Shown here in pieces: positions 43,481-52,562 of a stretch of 64,000 bases of DNA. The stretch is taken from the NCBI RefSeq assembly GCF_014117425.1, contig NZ_CP059725.1, positions 2,604,001 to 2,668,000 of the forward strand. The letters are read 5' to 3'. The stretch is from Bartonella sp. HY038. GTDB lineage: Bacteria > Pseudomonadota > Alphaproteobacteria > Rhizobiales > Rhizobiaceae. The position numbers and the translations under genes were made by a program. Under the pieces are notes generated by a model, which made no database searches, was not told the DNA's origin, and saw only the letters and a list, made by a program, of their open reading frames with translations. Positions within the stretch are counted from its first letter, which is position 1; each line of letters opens with the position of its first letter.

Positions 43481-45805
43481 TCAGTTTAACTTTATTTTTG
43501 CAGCAGTTAAAGAAATTGAATTTGCTGCATCTGCAATTAAGCTATCATCGGCTGCTAAAATAAATTTTTTACATTTCATGGCTATTGTTCCATTTGCATT
43601 GAGAGTAATCATAGATTCACCACAAGATATATTGATTGTCTTAGAGCTGTGTAGGTTTAACGTTTTATCTGAATTTATAGATGTAGCTCCTGCTGAGGAT
43701 ATACTTATATCCTTATCAGAACGTAGCTTTAGTTGTTCACCAGAATATATTTCTTTATGTTTTTCTACATAAGAAGAATCTGAACCACCAATATATTCAT
43801 TTTTATTTGATGCTACTCTTATACTAAACTCACCTCTATTCGTGCCTGATAGTGAATTTACATTCAATTCATCACCTAGATAATCAATCCCTCTTTTATT
43901 ATTTTTATCAAATTGACTAATCGGTTTATGTGAACCAGTTGGTCCAATTGTAATTCCCATAGAACCAATAACATATTGATCGTGATTGGCATCTACTTGT
44001 AAAATACTATTGCCCCCCACGGATTCCACCTTATTATTATCTATCCTCATTGTCTTGTTGTGTTTAATCTTTGTATTCATATCACGTTCAGCATGGATGT
44101 AAAATTCCTCTCGTCCTCTGTCATCTTCGAATGAAAGCTCGTTAAATCCAATCTTACCTTTTTCATTTTTATGGGTATCTGAACGAATAACCATTTTGGT
44201 CTTATCTTCAGGCAAATCATAAGCAGGCTTATTAGTTTCATGATAGGTTCGCCCGATGATAATGGGTTGATCCGGATCACCTTCAAGAAAGTCCACGATT
44301 ACTTCATGACCAATGCGTGGTAGCGCCATACCACCATATTTACCACCGCCCCAAATCTGGCTCACCCTTATCCAGCAAGATGAATCTTCTGCCTTTGGGT
44401 CTTTGTGGCGGTCCCATGGGAAGTGAACCTTAACGCGGCCATATTGGTCGGTGTGGATTTCTTCACCCTCTGGCCCAACCACTGTGGCGATCTGCGGCCC
44501 ATCAATGAGCGGCTTGTTGGTCTGCGGGGCGCGGTAGGGCAAGTGCGAAGGCTGCACGGCAAAGGCATTGGCATAGACGGTGGCATTGTCAGCACCGTTG
44601 TTGTTGCCTTGAATGGCTAGCCCCATGCGGCGGTTTAAGCTCTGAGTAAGCAAGTTAGGGCTATGCGATGATGTTGTGCCAAAGCTAAGGCCTGATAGCG
44701 TTGTGCCATGCAGACCCGGAGCAACAATGCCCGTGTCTGCCATACCCACCCCTTGTGCATCCTCACCCCATGCTTGCGGCTGCACGCCTTCATGACGAAT
44801 GGTGAGCAGCCGCCATTTTTGGTTTAAACGATCATCTGGATGCTCAAACAAGGTAATGCCATGGCCAGTTAGCAAATGCGGTGCATTAGAAACACCATAG
44901 CCGAGTGAGGCGTCTACACGCGTTGCTTCTAGCTTATAACGGGTGAAGGCTTTACCGGCACTATCCTTCTTATAACGACCTGGATAATCATAAAGCTCAT
45001 AATCATGCTTTTCACCATTAGGATTAGCGGTGCGTTCTTTATGCTCTTGATTGTAGACTGGGTTCTTGAAGGTGTAATCGCGCTGCACAACCGTTGTGGC
45101 GCGCAATTTCTCACGATAAGAAAGCGATGAGCAAAACAATCCCTTAACTGATCCTGATGCGAGAGAATTATATTCAATCTCTTTTAAGCCTGGGCAATCA
45201 TGCAAGACATTGGGCTTGTCGGAGATAATAAGCTTTAACAGCCCTTCCTTGTCATGCTCAAAGTAATAGAAAATACCTTCTTCGGCCAAAATACGCTCAA
45301 CAAAGCCAAGATGGCTTTCACGATATTGCACGCAATATTCACGCGCATCGTGACTACCTTCATCAATATCCCAAGTGACATTTTCAATACCATGCTCTGA
45401 GAAGAGTTCCTTAACAATATCGCCAACTTTTTTGGTCTGGAACACACGGCAATCAGAACCATGATCCAAACGATAAAGACTTGGCATAAGCATAAGGCGA
45501 TAGGCAGTACGGTGATGACCTCGGTCACCACGCTCAGCCTCTACCACAACGCCAGAGAAATGACGCAAAGTTTCCATATATTTATGATGGACGGTTAAAG
45601 TGCCTGGACTATCAAGCAAGGCTTGCAGATCAATATTATCATCACTGCTTGACAACATGACTTCAATCTTGGTCATACCAAAGATCGCTTCATCGACCGC
45701 AAAGGCGGTGACGACAAAGGTGTCATTAGGCGCTTCCTTCATCCAATAGCTAAAGGCAATATCCTGATCTTGAAATTGTTTTGGCAATATTGGCATAGCG
45801 CTCAT
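43481..45805 (-). CDS. vgrG: VgrG (TssI) spike protein
   Basis: A protein of about 774 residues with a gp27-like N-terminal domain (SYWMKEAPNDTFVV, REYCVQYRESHLGFVERIL), a gp5 OB fold near residue 440 (DQYGRVKVHFPWDRH, SCWIRVSQIWGG, PRIGHEVIVDFLEGDPDQPIIIGR) and a beta-helical C-terminus. It has no fused enzymatic domain after about residue 760. The start is ATG at 45805 after CTGGAGAAG; the longer ORF lacks support. Forms the trimeric spike of a T6SS whose core genes lie outside this window. Confidence 0.93.
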   Translation of the reverse strand: MSAMPILPKQFQDQDIAFSYWMKEAPNDTFVVTAFAVDEAIFGMTKIEVMLSSSDDNIDLQALLDSPGTLTVHHKYMETLRHFSGVVVEAERGDRGHHRTAYRLMLMPSLYRLDHGSDCRVFQTKKVGDIVKELFSEHGIENVTWDIDEGSHDAREYCVQYRESHLGFVERILAEEGIFYYFEHDKEGLLKLIISDKPNVLHDCPGLKEIEYNSLASGSVKGLFCSSLSYREKLRATTVVQRDYTFKNPVYNQEHKERTANPNGEKHDYELYDYPGRYKKDSAGKAFTRYKLEATRVDASLGYGVSNAPHLLTGHGITLFEHPDDRLNQKWRLLTIRHEGVQPQAWGEDAQGVGMADTGIVAPGLHGTTLSGLSFGTTSSHSPNLLTQSLNRRMGLAIQGNNNGADNATVYANAFAVQPSHLPYRAPQTNKPLIDGPQIATVVGPEGEEIHTDQYGRVKVHFPWDRHKDPKAEDSSCWIRVSQIWGGGKYGGMALPRIGHEVIVDFLEGDPDQPIIIGRTYHETNKPAYDLPEDKTKMVIRSDTHKNEKGKIGFNELSFEDDRGREEFYIHAERDMNTKIKHNKTMRIDNNKVESVGGNSILQVDANHDQYVIGSMGITIGPTGSHKPISQFDKNNKRGIDYLGDELNVNSLSGTNRGEFSIRVASNKNEYIGGSDSSYVEKHKEIYSGEQLKLRSDKDISISSAGATSINSDKTLNLHSSKTINISCGESMITLNANGTIAMKCKKFILAADDSLIADAANSISLTAAKIKLN

Positions 45806-46029
45806 GGGTCTTCTCCAGATGATAAATTGAAAGCAGGACAATTAAACAAATATCGAATAAGGCCGATAAAGGCCTCTATCATTCTTGGTATGAGATAAAA
45901 AACGAAGCTAATGCTTGTCTTTTTTTTCATGTGCCTATTTATTAAAACAAGGCCATGATTTTTCCCGTAAAAAGGCCTAAATCACATCGGTAGTGCTCTA
46001 ACCCCGTGAAGCATACCGATGATAATATA

Positions 46030-46063
46030 CCCCCATGCACCGTTCTGATAAAATGCATGGGGG
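46030..46063. terminator. Hairpin between hcp and vgrG
   Basis: CCCCCATGCA (46030-46039) pairs exactly with TGCATGGGGG (46054-46063). With the neighbouring hairpin at 46072-46118 it separates hcp from vgrG and may reduce read-through. Confidence 0.6.
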
Positions 46064-46071
46064 GCAAAAGT

Positions 46072-46118
46072 TAAGATTGAGGACTTGTCTTTAAACCCCT
46101 GATAAGACCTCAATCTTA
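46072..46118 (-). terminator. Hairpin directly after hcp
   Basis: TAAGATTGAGG (46072-46082) pairs exactly with CCTCAATCTTA (46108-46118), 12 bases after the hcp stop on the minus strand. A short T run follows. Likely terminates or stabilises the abundant hcp transcript. Confidence 0.65.
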
Positions 46119-46129
46119 CACTTTAAAGT

Positions 46130-46645
46130 TTAAGCCTTAGGCGCACGCCAATCATCAGCACCTGATGTGCCAGCAACTGCATGTTCCCATTCAATCTTAC
46201 GATAGCTTAGTGATACAGTGACCAATTGGGTAAAGTCTGCATTCTTGGCATCTTGGCAATGCGGCATGTTGCAATCAATATCAACAATGATCGCATCAGT
46301 AAGCTTGGTGGTAAAGAAATGCTCTTGCTTACCGGATGTATTGGTACGATACCACTTTACTTCACAGGTGCTGAGCATTTCGCCAGAAGTGAGCGCATTG
46401 TAAAGCAAAGGTGTTGCTTTGCTCAAAGCTGCTGTGAACTTGAAAGGCTTATGAACGCGTTGACCGGAAGGCTGGCCCGACTGTGGATCACGAGGAATGG
46501 TGACAACATGATCAATGGCCTGAACGAGGATTTCGTCTTCATGGCCTTCTTGCCAGATATTGCCGATTGAATCTTCAGAGGCTGCACCTTGAGTGATTGG
46601 GCCCTGTGTTGTACCTTCGATTTTAATATAGGCTGGTGTTGGCAT
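46130..46645 (-). CDS. hcp: Hcp (TssD) tube protein
   Basis: A 171-residue Hcp: TPAYIKIEGTTQGPITQG at the N-terminus, VTIPRDPQSGQPSGQRVHKPFKF near residue 50 and VSLSYRKIEWEH near 150, all standard for the family. Hexamers stack to form the T6SS tube. AAAGGATAAAGAA precedes ATG. It heads the island, with vgrG downstream after two hairpins. Upstream lie three copies of a CTGCAA/TTGCAG palindrome that may control it. Confidence 0.95.
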   Translation of the reverse strand: MPTPAYIKIEGTTQGPITQGAASEDSIGNIWQEGHEDEILVQAIDHVVTIPRDPQSGQPSGQRVHKPFKFTAALSKATPLLYNALTSGEMLSTCEVKWYRTNTSGKQEHFFTTKLTDAIIVDIDCNMPHCQDAKNADFTQLVTVSLSYRKIEWEHAVAGTSGADDWRAPKA

Positions 46646-46915
46646 TTCTTTATCCTTTTATATAAACAAACAAACTTACATTTTAAAAACTGACGGCACT
46701 TAAATCCCTTGAACAAGAGCTTAAAATGATGATAGCCAACAGTCCTGTGAGCAAAGAAAGTTCAAAGGAGAAATGAAAACCCTTGCCCACAGTAAATACT
46801 AAGCAAGTTTCATGCCAACTCGGAGCAATAACAAAAATAAAATGACAAGCAATTGAAAATAAACAATAAATTAAATTTTAGCCGCCATACATTCAATTAT
46901 TAGCAGGTACTAATA

Positions 46916-46934
46916 ACTGCAAAAAATTGCAGTC
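46916..46934. repeat. Palindromic element, copy 1 (upstream of hcp)
   Basis: ACTGCAAAAAATTGCAGTC, an inverted repeat of CTGCAA and TTGCAG around four A. The same 19-mer recurs at 46998 and, inverted, at 47017. Candidate operator for a dimeric regulator. Confidence 0.6.
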
Positions 46935-46997
46935 CATTTTTGCTAAAAACAGCTAAAAACACACCTAACCATAAGAAAACAAAAAGAAAAACACCAG

Positions 46998-47035
46998 ACT
47001 GCAAAAAATTGCAGTCGACTGCAATTTTTTGCAGT
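46998..47035. repeat. Palindromic element, copies 2 and 3 as a perfect 38-bp inverted repeat
   Basis: The 19-mer at 46998-47016 is followed at once by its exact reverse complement at 47017-47035. The result is a perfect 38-bp palindrome made of two smaller palindromes. It lies about 350 bp upstream of hcp and 180 bp downstream of rpoH. Confidence 0.7.
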
Positions 47036-47160
47036 AATTAGAATGTTATTAATACTCTAATATAAAAAATCCTTGATATTTATCAAATGATTTTTCAGCA
47101 GTTATTCAAAAAAACCTCCATCATGCAATGAAAGGGTTTTTAGTCAATAAATTGCAAATG

Positions 47161-47200
47161 AATTAGGGACATTTTTCATTGTCAAGCAATGTCCCTAATT
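47161..47200 (-). terminator. Hairpin downstream of rpoH
   Basis: AATTAGGGACATT (47161-47173) pairs perfectly with AATGTCCCTAATT (47188-47200), 13 bases after the rpoH stop on the minus strand. AT-rich stem; likely terminator. Confidence 0.7.
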
Positions 47201-47212
47201 ATGATGTTTATA

Positions 47213-48169
47213 TTAATGAGCTGAAATCGTTTTATGGTTATGTTCGACCGCTTCTTCTTGCGACACAGCCGCAGCCTTAACCGCCTCTTGTACCTTTTCG
47301 AAAGCACGCACTTCAATCTGTCGTACACGCTCACGGCTAATGTTAAACTCAGCTGATAACTCTTCCAAAGTCATAGGATCTTCTGCCAAGCGGCGCGCAC
47401 TAAAAATACGCTTTTCACGATCATTAAGGCCAGCCATGGCATTTTCAAGCATTGTACGGCGATTTTCAAGCTCGTCCTGATCGATCAAAGTTTGTTCTTG
47501 CGATGTTGAATCATCAACGAGCCAATCTTGCCACTCGCCGCCCTCGCCTTCACTGGCGCGAATAGGCGCATTTAAAGAAGCATCGCCTGAAAGGCGCTGA
47601 TTCATGGATACAACCTCTTCTTCAGAAACATTAAGACGCGTTGCAATCTCCTTAACTTGATCAGGCTTTAAATCGCCATCATCAAGCGCTTGGATTTTGC
47701 TTTTCATTTTGCGCAAGTTAAAGAATAACCGCTTTTGATTGGCGGTTGTCCCCATTTTAACGAGGCTCCACGAGCGCAAGACATATTCTTGGATAGAGGC
47801 TTTTACCCACCACATAGCGTAAGTGGCAAGACGAAAACCGCGCTCTGGCTCAAAGCGCTTGACTGCTTGCATAAGCCCAACATTGCCTTCAGAAATAACT
47901 TCACCAATGGGCAATCCATAGCCGCGATAGCCCATGGCAATCTTGGCCACCAAGCGCAAGTGACTTGTTACTAATTTATGGGCCGCCTTTGGATCTCCAT
48001 GCTCGGCATAACGCTTGGCCAGCATATATTCTTCCTTAGGCTCAAGCATAGGAAAGCGCCGAATTTCTTGCAGATAACGGCTTAAACCACCGTCACCGGC
48101 AGTAATAGTAGGCAATGAAGTAGTTGACTGGGCCAAAATTGCACCCTCCGTTGTTACAGCTCCCGACAT
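47213..48169 (-). CDS. rpoH: RNA polymerase heat-shock sigma factor RpoH
   Basis: A 318-residue sigma-32. Region 2 reads ISEGNVGLMQAVKRFEPERGFRLATYAMWWVKASIQEYVL (residues about 85-125) with the RpoH box near 135 (TTANQKRLFFNLRKMKS), and region 4.2 is MTLEELSAEFNISRERVRQIEVRAF near 275. This directs heat-shock transcription. Alphaproteobacteria often have more than one rpoH; which paralogue this is cannot be told. Monocistronic, with a hairpin at its 3' end. Confidence 0.95.
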   Translation of the reverse strand: MSGAVTTEGAILAQSTTSLPTITAGDGGLSRYLQEIRRFPMLEPKEEYMLAKRYAEHGDPKAAHKLVTSHLRLVAKIAMGYRGYGLPIGEVISEGNVGLMQAVKRFEPERGFRLATYAMWWVKASIQEYVLRSWSLVKMGTTANQKRLFFNLRKMKSKIQALDDGDLKPDQVKEIATRLNVSEEEVVSMNQRLSGDASLNAPIRASEGEGGEWQDWLVDDSTSQEQTLIDQDELENRRTMLENAMAGLNDREKRIFSARRLAEDPMTLEELSAEFNISRERVRQIEVRAFEKVQEAVKAAAVSQEEAVEHNHKTISAH

Positions 48170-48616
48170 GGCAAGCCTTTGGCATGATCTTTTTAAAAAC
48201 GATCATATATTTTCAGTTAAACGACCAATTTAGGCGAAAAAACGAACAAAGATAAAAAAAATTCTAACGAAACAGTGATTTGCATTTTTTAACAATTGCA
48301 TCCCATGTCCTTGAGAAATTATCATAACAACAAATTAAGAACAGATTATTGCAGATGACTATTTTGTTCAATTTTTCAATTAAAACAATGGACTATTTTT
48401 ATTGTTCACAAGGATATGAACCAAAGTTAGCCATTAGATATAAGGTTGATCTATGCATTTTCAATAGGAATAAATTATAAAAAAATTTCATAACTATTTT
48501 ATAATATAGATCTTCCTATAATCTACCAATTCAAATTTTCTTGAAAAACATCTAACAAAAAAATGAATTTGCTTATTAAACGATTTCCCCTACTATGAGA
48601 TAAAAACGAGGGAAAT
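48170..48616. other. AT-rich divergent promoter region
   Basis: About 450 bp between rpoH and the divergent MFS gene. It must contain both promoters. I see no coding sequence or hairpin that stands out. Confidence 0.4.
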
Positions 48617-50242
48617 ATGTTACCACGCGGATCAGCTCTTGCACCATTTAAAACCATTGCCTTTCGCAATTTATGGTCAGCAACACTTGTTTCCAACCTT
48701 GGAGGCTTGGTGCAAACCGTTGGTGCTGGTTGGCTTATGGTATCAATTACCAATTCGCATTCTATGGTGGGGCTTGTTCAAAGTGCGACCACCCTACCCA
48801 TCATGATTTTTTCGCTAATGGCTGGGGCATTAGCCGATAATTTTAATCGTCGCCAAATCATGATAACGGCCCAGAGCTTAATGATGCTAGTATCAATTCT
48901 ACTCGCATTTTTAACCTTTATGGACTGGATCACACCATGGATGTTAATCGGCTTCACCTTTTTAATTGGCTGTGGCGGTGCACTTTACAATCCGCCATGG
49001 CAGGCAACAGTTGGTGATATTGTACCGCGCAATGATATCCCGGCAGCCGTTACGTTAAACAGTGTAGGCTTTAACCTGATGCGCTCGGTTGGGCCTGCAA
49101 TTGGTGGTTTAATTGTTGCTGCATGGGGAGGTGCTGCTGCATTTATTTTTAATGCCTTTAGCTATATTCCACTAATTGGCGCGTTGTTTTTTTGGAAACC
49201 AGTTTACCAAAAGCCAGCTTTACCGCGTGAGCGTTTGGTTGGTGCAATGTCTGATGGCTTGCGTTATGTTTTAATGTCGCCGCACCTCATTAATATTATG
49301 GTGCGCTCTTTCATGTTTGGCATCGGCGCGATTTCTATTTTAGCACTTTTGCCAATTATAGCCAAAAACATGCTAAACGGCAACGCGCTTTCCTATGGTA
49401 GTATGCTTGGTTTCTTCGGTATTGGCGCAATTATTGCTGGAATATTCAATTCGCGCATAAGAGCGCATTTTCGTAGTGAAAGCATTGTTAAGTTTGCCTT
49501 TATTGGTTTTGCGTTTTCCTGCATTTGCTTAAGTTTAAGTACATCACTGATTATTAGCCACATAGTTCTTTTGCCGGCCGGCATGTGTTGGGTTCTTGCG
49601 CTTTCGCTTTTCAATATATCGGTGCAGCTTTCAACTCCGCGTTGGGTGGTTGCACGCGCATTAGCGCTTTACCAAACTGCTTCATTTGGTGGCATGGCGG
49701 TTGGCAGTTGGCTTTGGGGCAATATTGCCGATCATTATGGCACAACGATTGCTCTTATCACTTGCGGCCTATTTCTTCTGCTCGGTGCAATCGCTGGTTT
49801 TCGGTTTGCCATTCATGAAATTGGCGATATTGACCTTGCACCTTCTAACCTATTTCGCGAGCCTGAATTACGACTTGATTTAAAAGCCCGTAGTGGGCCA
49901 ATTATGATTATGATCGATTATAATATTAGTGAAGAAAATGAAGAAGCATTTTTGAGCGCAATGGAAGAACGTAGACGCATTCGCCTGCGCGATGGTGCAC
50001 GCCATTGGACATTAATGCGCGATTTAGAAAACCCAGAATTATGGACAGAATCCTATCATATGCCAACCTGGGTTGACTATTTGCGCCATAATCAACGCCG
50101 TATTAAATCCGATGTTGAAATAATTGAAGTATTAAGCACACTGAATAAAAATGGTGAACGACCAAAAGTGCATCGCATGATAGAACGTCAAGCTGTACCG
50201 CCAGCTCACGAGCTTCATATTAAACCGCCCCCTGATGTATAG
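48617..50242 (+). CDS. MFS exporter (MFS_3/EntS-like) with C-terminal cytosolic domain
   Basis: A 541-residue transporter. Residues about 10-400 form the 12 membrane segments of the MFS_3 family (NLWSATLVSNLGGLVQTVGAGWLM, VGDIVPRNDIPAAVTLNSVGFNLMRSVGPAIGG). The last ~125 residues are soluble (IDYNISEENEEAFLSAMEERRRIRLRDGA and RHWTLMRDLENPELWTESYHMPTWVDYLRH) and resemble a ferredoxin-like, monooxygenase-type fold. Relatives export siderophores or other small molecules; the substrate here is unknown. GAGGGAAAT precedes ATG. Confidence 0.88.
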   Translation: MLPRGSALAPFKTIAFRNLWSATLVSNLGGLVQTVGAGWLMVSITNSHSMVGLVQSATTLPIMIFSLMAGALADNFNRRQIMITAQSLMMLVSILLAFLTFMDWITPWMLIGFTFLIGCGGALYNPPWQATVGDIVPRNDIPAAVTLNSVGFNLMRSVGPAIGGLIVAAWGGAAAFIFNAFSYIPLIGALFFWKPVYQKPALPRERLVGAMSDGLRYVLMSPHLINIMVRSFMFGIGAISILALLPIIAKNMLNGNALSYGSMLGFFGIGAIIAGIFNSRIRAHFRSESIVKFAFIGFAFSCICLSLSTSLIISHIVLLPAGMCWVLALSLFNISVQLSTPRWVVARALALYQTASFGGMAVGSWLWGNIADHYGTTIALITCGLFLLLGAIAGFRFAIHEIGDIDLAPSNLFREPELRLDLKARSGPIMIMIDYNISEENEEAFLSAMEERRRIRLRDGARHWTLMRDLENPELWTESYHMPTWVDYLRHNQRRIKSDVEIIEVLSTLNKNGERPKVHRMIERQAVPPAHELHIKPPPDV

Positions 50243-50284
50243 AAACGTTTTTTCAATTTACCCATTAACAGGATGCAACGATAT

Positions 50285-50689
50285 TTAACCAACATCGAAC
50301 TTAGCAAAAAAAACGGTAAAATCAAAAGACTTTGGGAATTTAATTTGATACCCATCAATATTTTCGATCATGCCATAAAGATGTATATGATTGACTGGCA
50401 TTGTTTTAAAATGGTAAAATTGCATTAGGTTAGCAATAATATATTCAATATTATTTTCTGACAAATAACTGAAAATACAGCCATTTTTTACAATGATCTT
50501 GTTAAGTTTCGACGATTTATTTAAACTAATTTTTGCTTTATCGGTCTTTGTTTTTAAGATTATATAATCTTCCCATTCCATCTTGACCGCATAAAATGCA
50601 TCAACAAATTTTATGATATCATCATAAGCAATGTTTAATACCAATTCATTTTCGGTAAAGACAATATTTTCTTGGAAAAATAATACCAT
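50285..50689 (-). CDS. Hypothetical protein
   Basis: A protein of about 134 residues starting MVLFFQENIVFTENELVLN, with a mixed alpha/beta look and no membrane segment or signal. AAGGGAAAA precedes the ATG at 50689, which I prefer to the longer ORF start. AT-rich. Divergent from the small gene at 50714, with which it shares a very short intergenic region. No family recognised. Confidence 0.55.
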   Translation of the reverse strand: MVLFFQENIVFTENELVLNIAYDDIIKFVDAFYAVKMEWEDYIILKTKTDKAKISLNKSSKLNKIIVKNGCIFSYLSENNIEYIIANLMQFYHFKTMPVNHIHLYGMIENIDGYQIKFPKSFDFTVFFAKFDVG

Positions 50690-50713
50690 TTTTTCCCTTT
50701 TAAAGGACTCCAA

Positions 50714-50974
50714 ATGTGCGGTTTAGATGAAAAATATCTTCTAATGTTAATTTATCAGTTAACCATTGCGCAACGGGCTTTATTTTCGCAAAGCCAAAAC
50801 AAAGATTTTGAAATATTTAAACTTATCCATATTATTAGTTCTTTTAATCTTCAAAACCGCAATATTGACCAATTACACACGATAATAAAAAATCATTGTG
50901 AAAACGATACGATTTTAAAGGACCAAGTTAATTATGCGCTAACACTTGCTTATAATGATAGCATAAAACAATAA
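50714..50974 (+). CDS. Small hypothetical protein
   Basis: An 86-residue, probably helical protein (MCGLDEKYLLMLIYQLTIAQRALFSQ...) with an AAAGGA ribosome binding site six bases before ATG. No signal peptide, membrane segment or recognised domain. Divergent partner of the 50285-50689 gene; nothing else in the context suggests a role. Confidence 0.5.
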   Translation: MCGLDEKYLLMLIYQLTIAQRALFSQSQNKDFEIFKLIHIISSFNLQNRNIDQLHTIIKNHCENDTILKDQVNYALTLAYNDSIKQ

Positions 50975-51027
50975 AGCCACTACCCGCACCTAAAAATACG
51001 TTAATGGCTTTCAATTGAAGAACAGAT

Positions 51028-52380
51028 TTAAGCGGCTGCACGCTCGGCAGAAATAGCGTCGATAATCATATCAACTACCTGCTCAACAAGGCTAAGATTA
51101 TCACCTTCCGCCATAACGCGAATAAGCGGCTCTGTCCCTGATGGACGGATTACGAGGCGACCATTTTTGCCAAGTTTTTCATTACCATCACGAATAGCGG
51201 CTTGCACATTTTCGCTTTCAAGCGGTTTACCACCACTAATGCGAATATTTTTTAGCAATTGCGGCACAGGCTCAAATTTATGGCAAAGCTTGCTCATTGG
51301 TTTGTTGGCACCTTGTAAACAGCCAAGCACCTGTAAAGCACTAACAAGACCATCACCGGTAGTACCATAATCAGACAAGACTATATGGCCTGATTGCTCG
51401 CCACCAACATTAAAACCATGATTGCGCATATGTTCAACCACATAGCGGTCACCAACCTTAGTGCGGGCAAGAGTTAAGCCTTTATCCCCTAAAAACCGTT
51501 CTAAGCCAAGGTTGGACATTACGGTCGCGACAACGCCGCCACCTCGTAAATCACCATTATTATACCAGCTTTCAGCAATAACGGCCATAAGCTGATCACC
51601 ATCAATGACCTGACCATTTTCATCCACCATCAATACCCGATCGCCGTCACCATCAAGCGCAATACCTGCATCTGCACGCACTTCATGTACTTTTTTAATC
51701 AAAGAAATCGGATGGGTTGAACCGCAATCTTCATTAATGTTAAAACCATCCGGCTCATCATGAATGGTGACAACCTCAGCGCCTAGCTCCCAAAGCGCAA
51801 GCGGGGCGGCTTTATAAGCGGCACCATTAGCGCAATCCACAACAATTCGTAGACCCTCAAGGCGCACATCGCGCGGCATTGTGCGTTTTGCATATTCAAT
51901 ATAGCGATAAATATCACCTTCAACACGTTTTGCACGGCCAATTTCGCGTGGGCCGGCCAAAAATGGTGTCATGTCGCTTTGGATAAGCTCTTCAATTTTT
52001 TCTTCCCGCTCATCAGAAAGTTTAAAACCATCACGCGTAAAAAGCTTAATACCATTATCAGCATAATGATTATGGGAGGCAGAAATCATCACCCCAATAT
52101 CGGCGCGCATTGAACGACAAAGCATAGCAACAGCAGGGGTTGGAATTGGTCCTAATAAAAATACATCAACGCCAGCGGAGGTAAAACCAGCAACCAAGGC
52201 ATTTTCAAGCATATAACCCGAAAGCCTTGTATCCTTACCAATAACGACACGGTTTTTATAACCCGAACGGCGAAATAAAATACCCACTGCCATACCGATT
52301 TTCATCGCAATTTCAGGTGTCATCGGGAAGCTATTGGCTTTACCACGCATTCCGTCTGTGCCAAAATATTTTCTTGCCAT
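51028..52380 (-). CDS. glmM: Phosphoglucosamine mutase GlmM
   Basis: A 450-residue enzyme that converts glucosamine-6-phosphate to glucosamine-1-phosphate for UDP-GlcNAc and thus peptidoglycan and LPS. It begins [16 protein letters not shown]; the phosphoserine loop is [17 protein letters not shown] near residue 100, the Mg loop [12 protein letters not shown] near 243, and the C-terminal phosphate site [15 protein letters not shown] near 412. The ATG at 52380 gives the usual length; the longer ORF start is not supported. Confidence 0.96.
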   Translation of the reverse strand: MARKYFGTDGMRGKANSFPMTPEIAMKIGMAVGILFRRSGYKNRVVIGKDTRLSGYMLENALVAGFTSAGVDVFLLGPIPTPAVAMLCRSMRADIGVMISASHNHYADNGIKLFTRDGFKLSDEREEKIEELIQSDMTPFLAGPREIGRAKRVEGDIYRYIEYAKRTMPRDVRLEGLRIVVDCANGAAYKAAPLALWELGAEVVTIHDEPDGFNINEDCGSTHPISLIKKVHEVRADAGIALDGDGDRVLMVDENGQVIDGDQLMAVIAESWYNNGDLRGGGVVATVMSNLGLERFLGDKGLTLARTKVGDRYVVEHMRNHGFNVGGEQSGHIVLSDYGTTGDGLVSALQVLGCLQGANKPMSKLCHKFEPVPQLLKNIRISGGKPLESENVQAAIRDGNEKLGKNGRLVIRPSGTEPLIRVMAEGDNLSLVEQVVDMIIDAISAERAAA

Positions 52381-52530
52381 GCTGATACTTTCGTTTTGAA
52401 ACATGCAATTTATAACATCCGCATGCCCTATTTTATGTTGCTTACATCAATTAAAATTGCTCTGCAAACAATAATTAACGCCAATATAATATCGAGGCGT
52501 TAATTTTTTGAAAATATAAAAAGCCAATAA

Positions 52531-52557
52531 AAATGCGAGGATATGACCCTCGCATTT
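52531..52557 (-). terminator. Rho-independent terminator after tcyP
   Basis: AAATGCGAGG (52531-52540) pairs exactly with CCTCGCATTT (52548-52557) around a seven-base loop, five bases past the tcyP stop. T-rich sequence follows on the minus strand. Confidence 0.85.
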
Positions 52558-52562
52558 AATCA

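Noticed and set aside
38484..46645. A complete type VI secretion system
   Set aside because: Only Hcp, VgrG, PAAR and effector-type genes are present. No TssB, TssC, TssK, TssM, ClpV or baseplate genes were found, so this is an accessory island.
46600..48200. Functional link of rpoH with the T6SS island
   Set aside because: rpoH has its own terminator-like hairpin and is a standard housekeeping gene; adjacency alone does not support a link.
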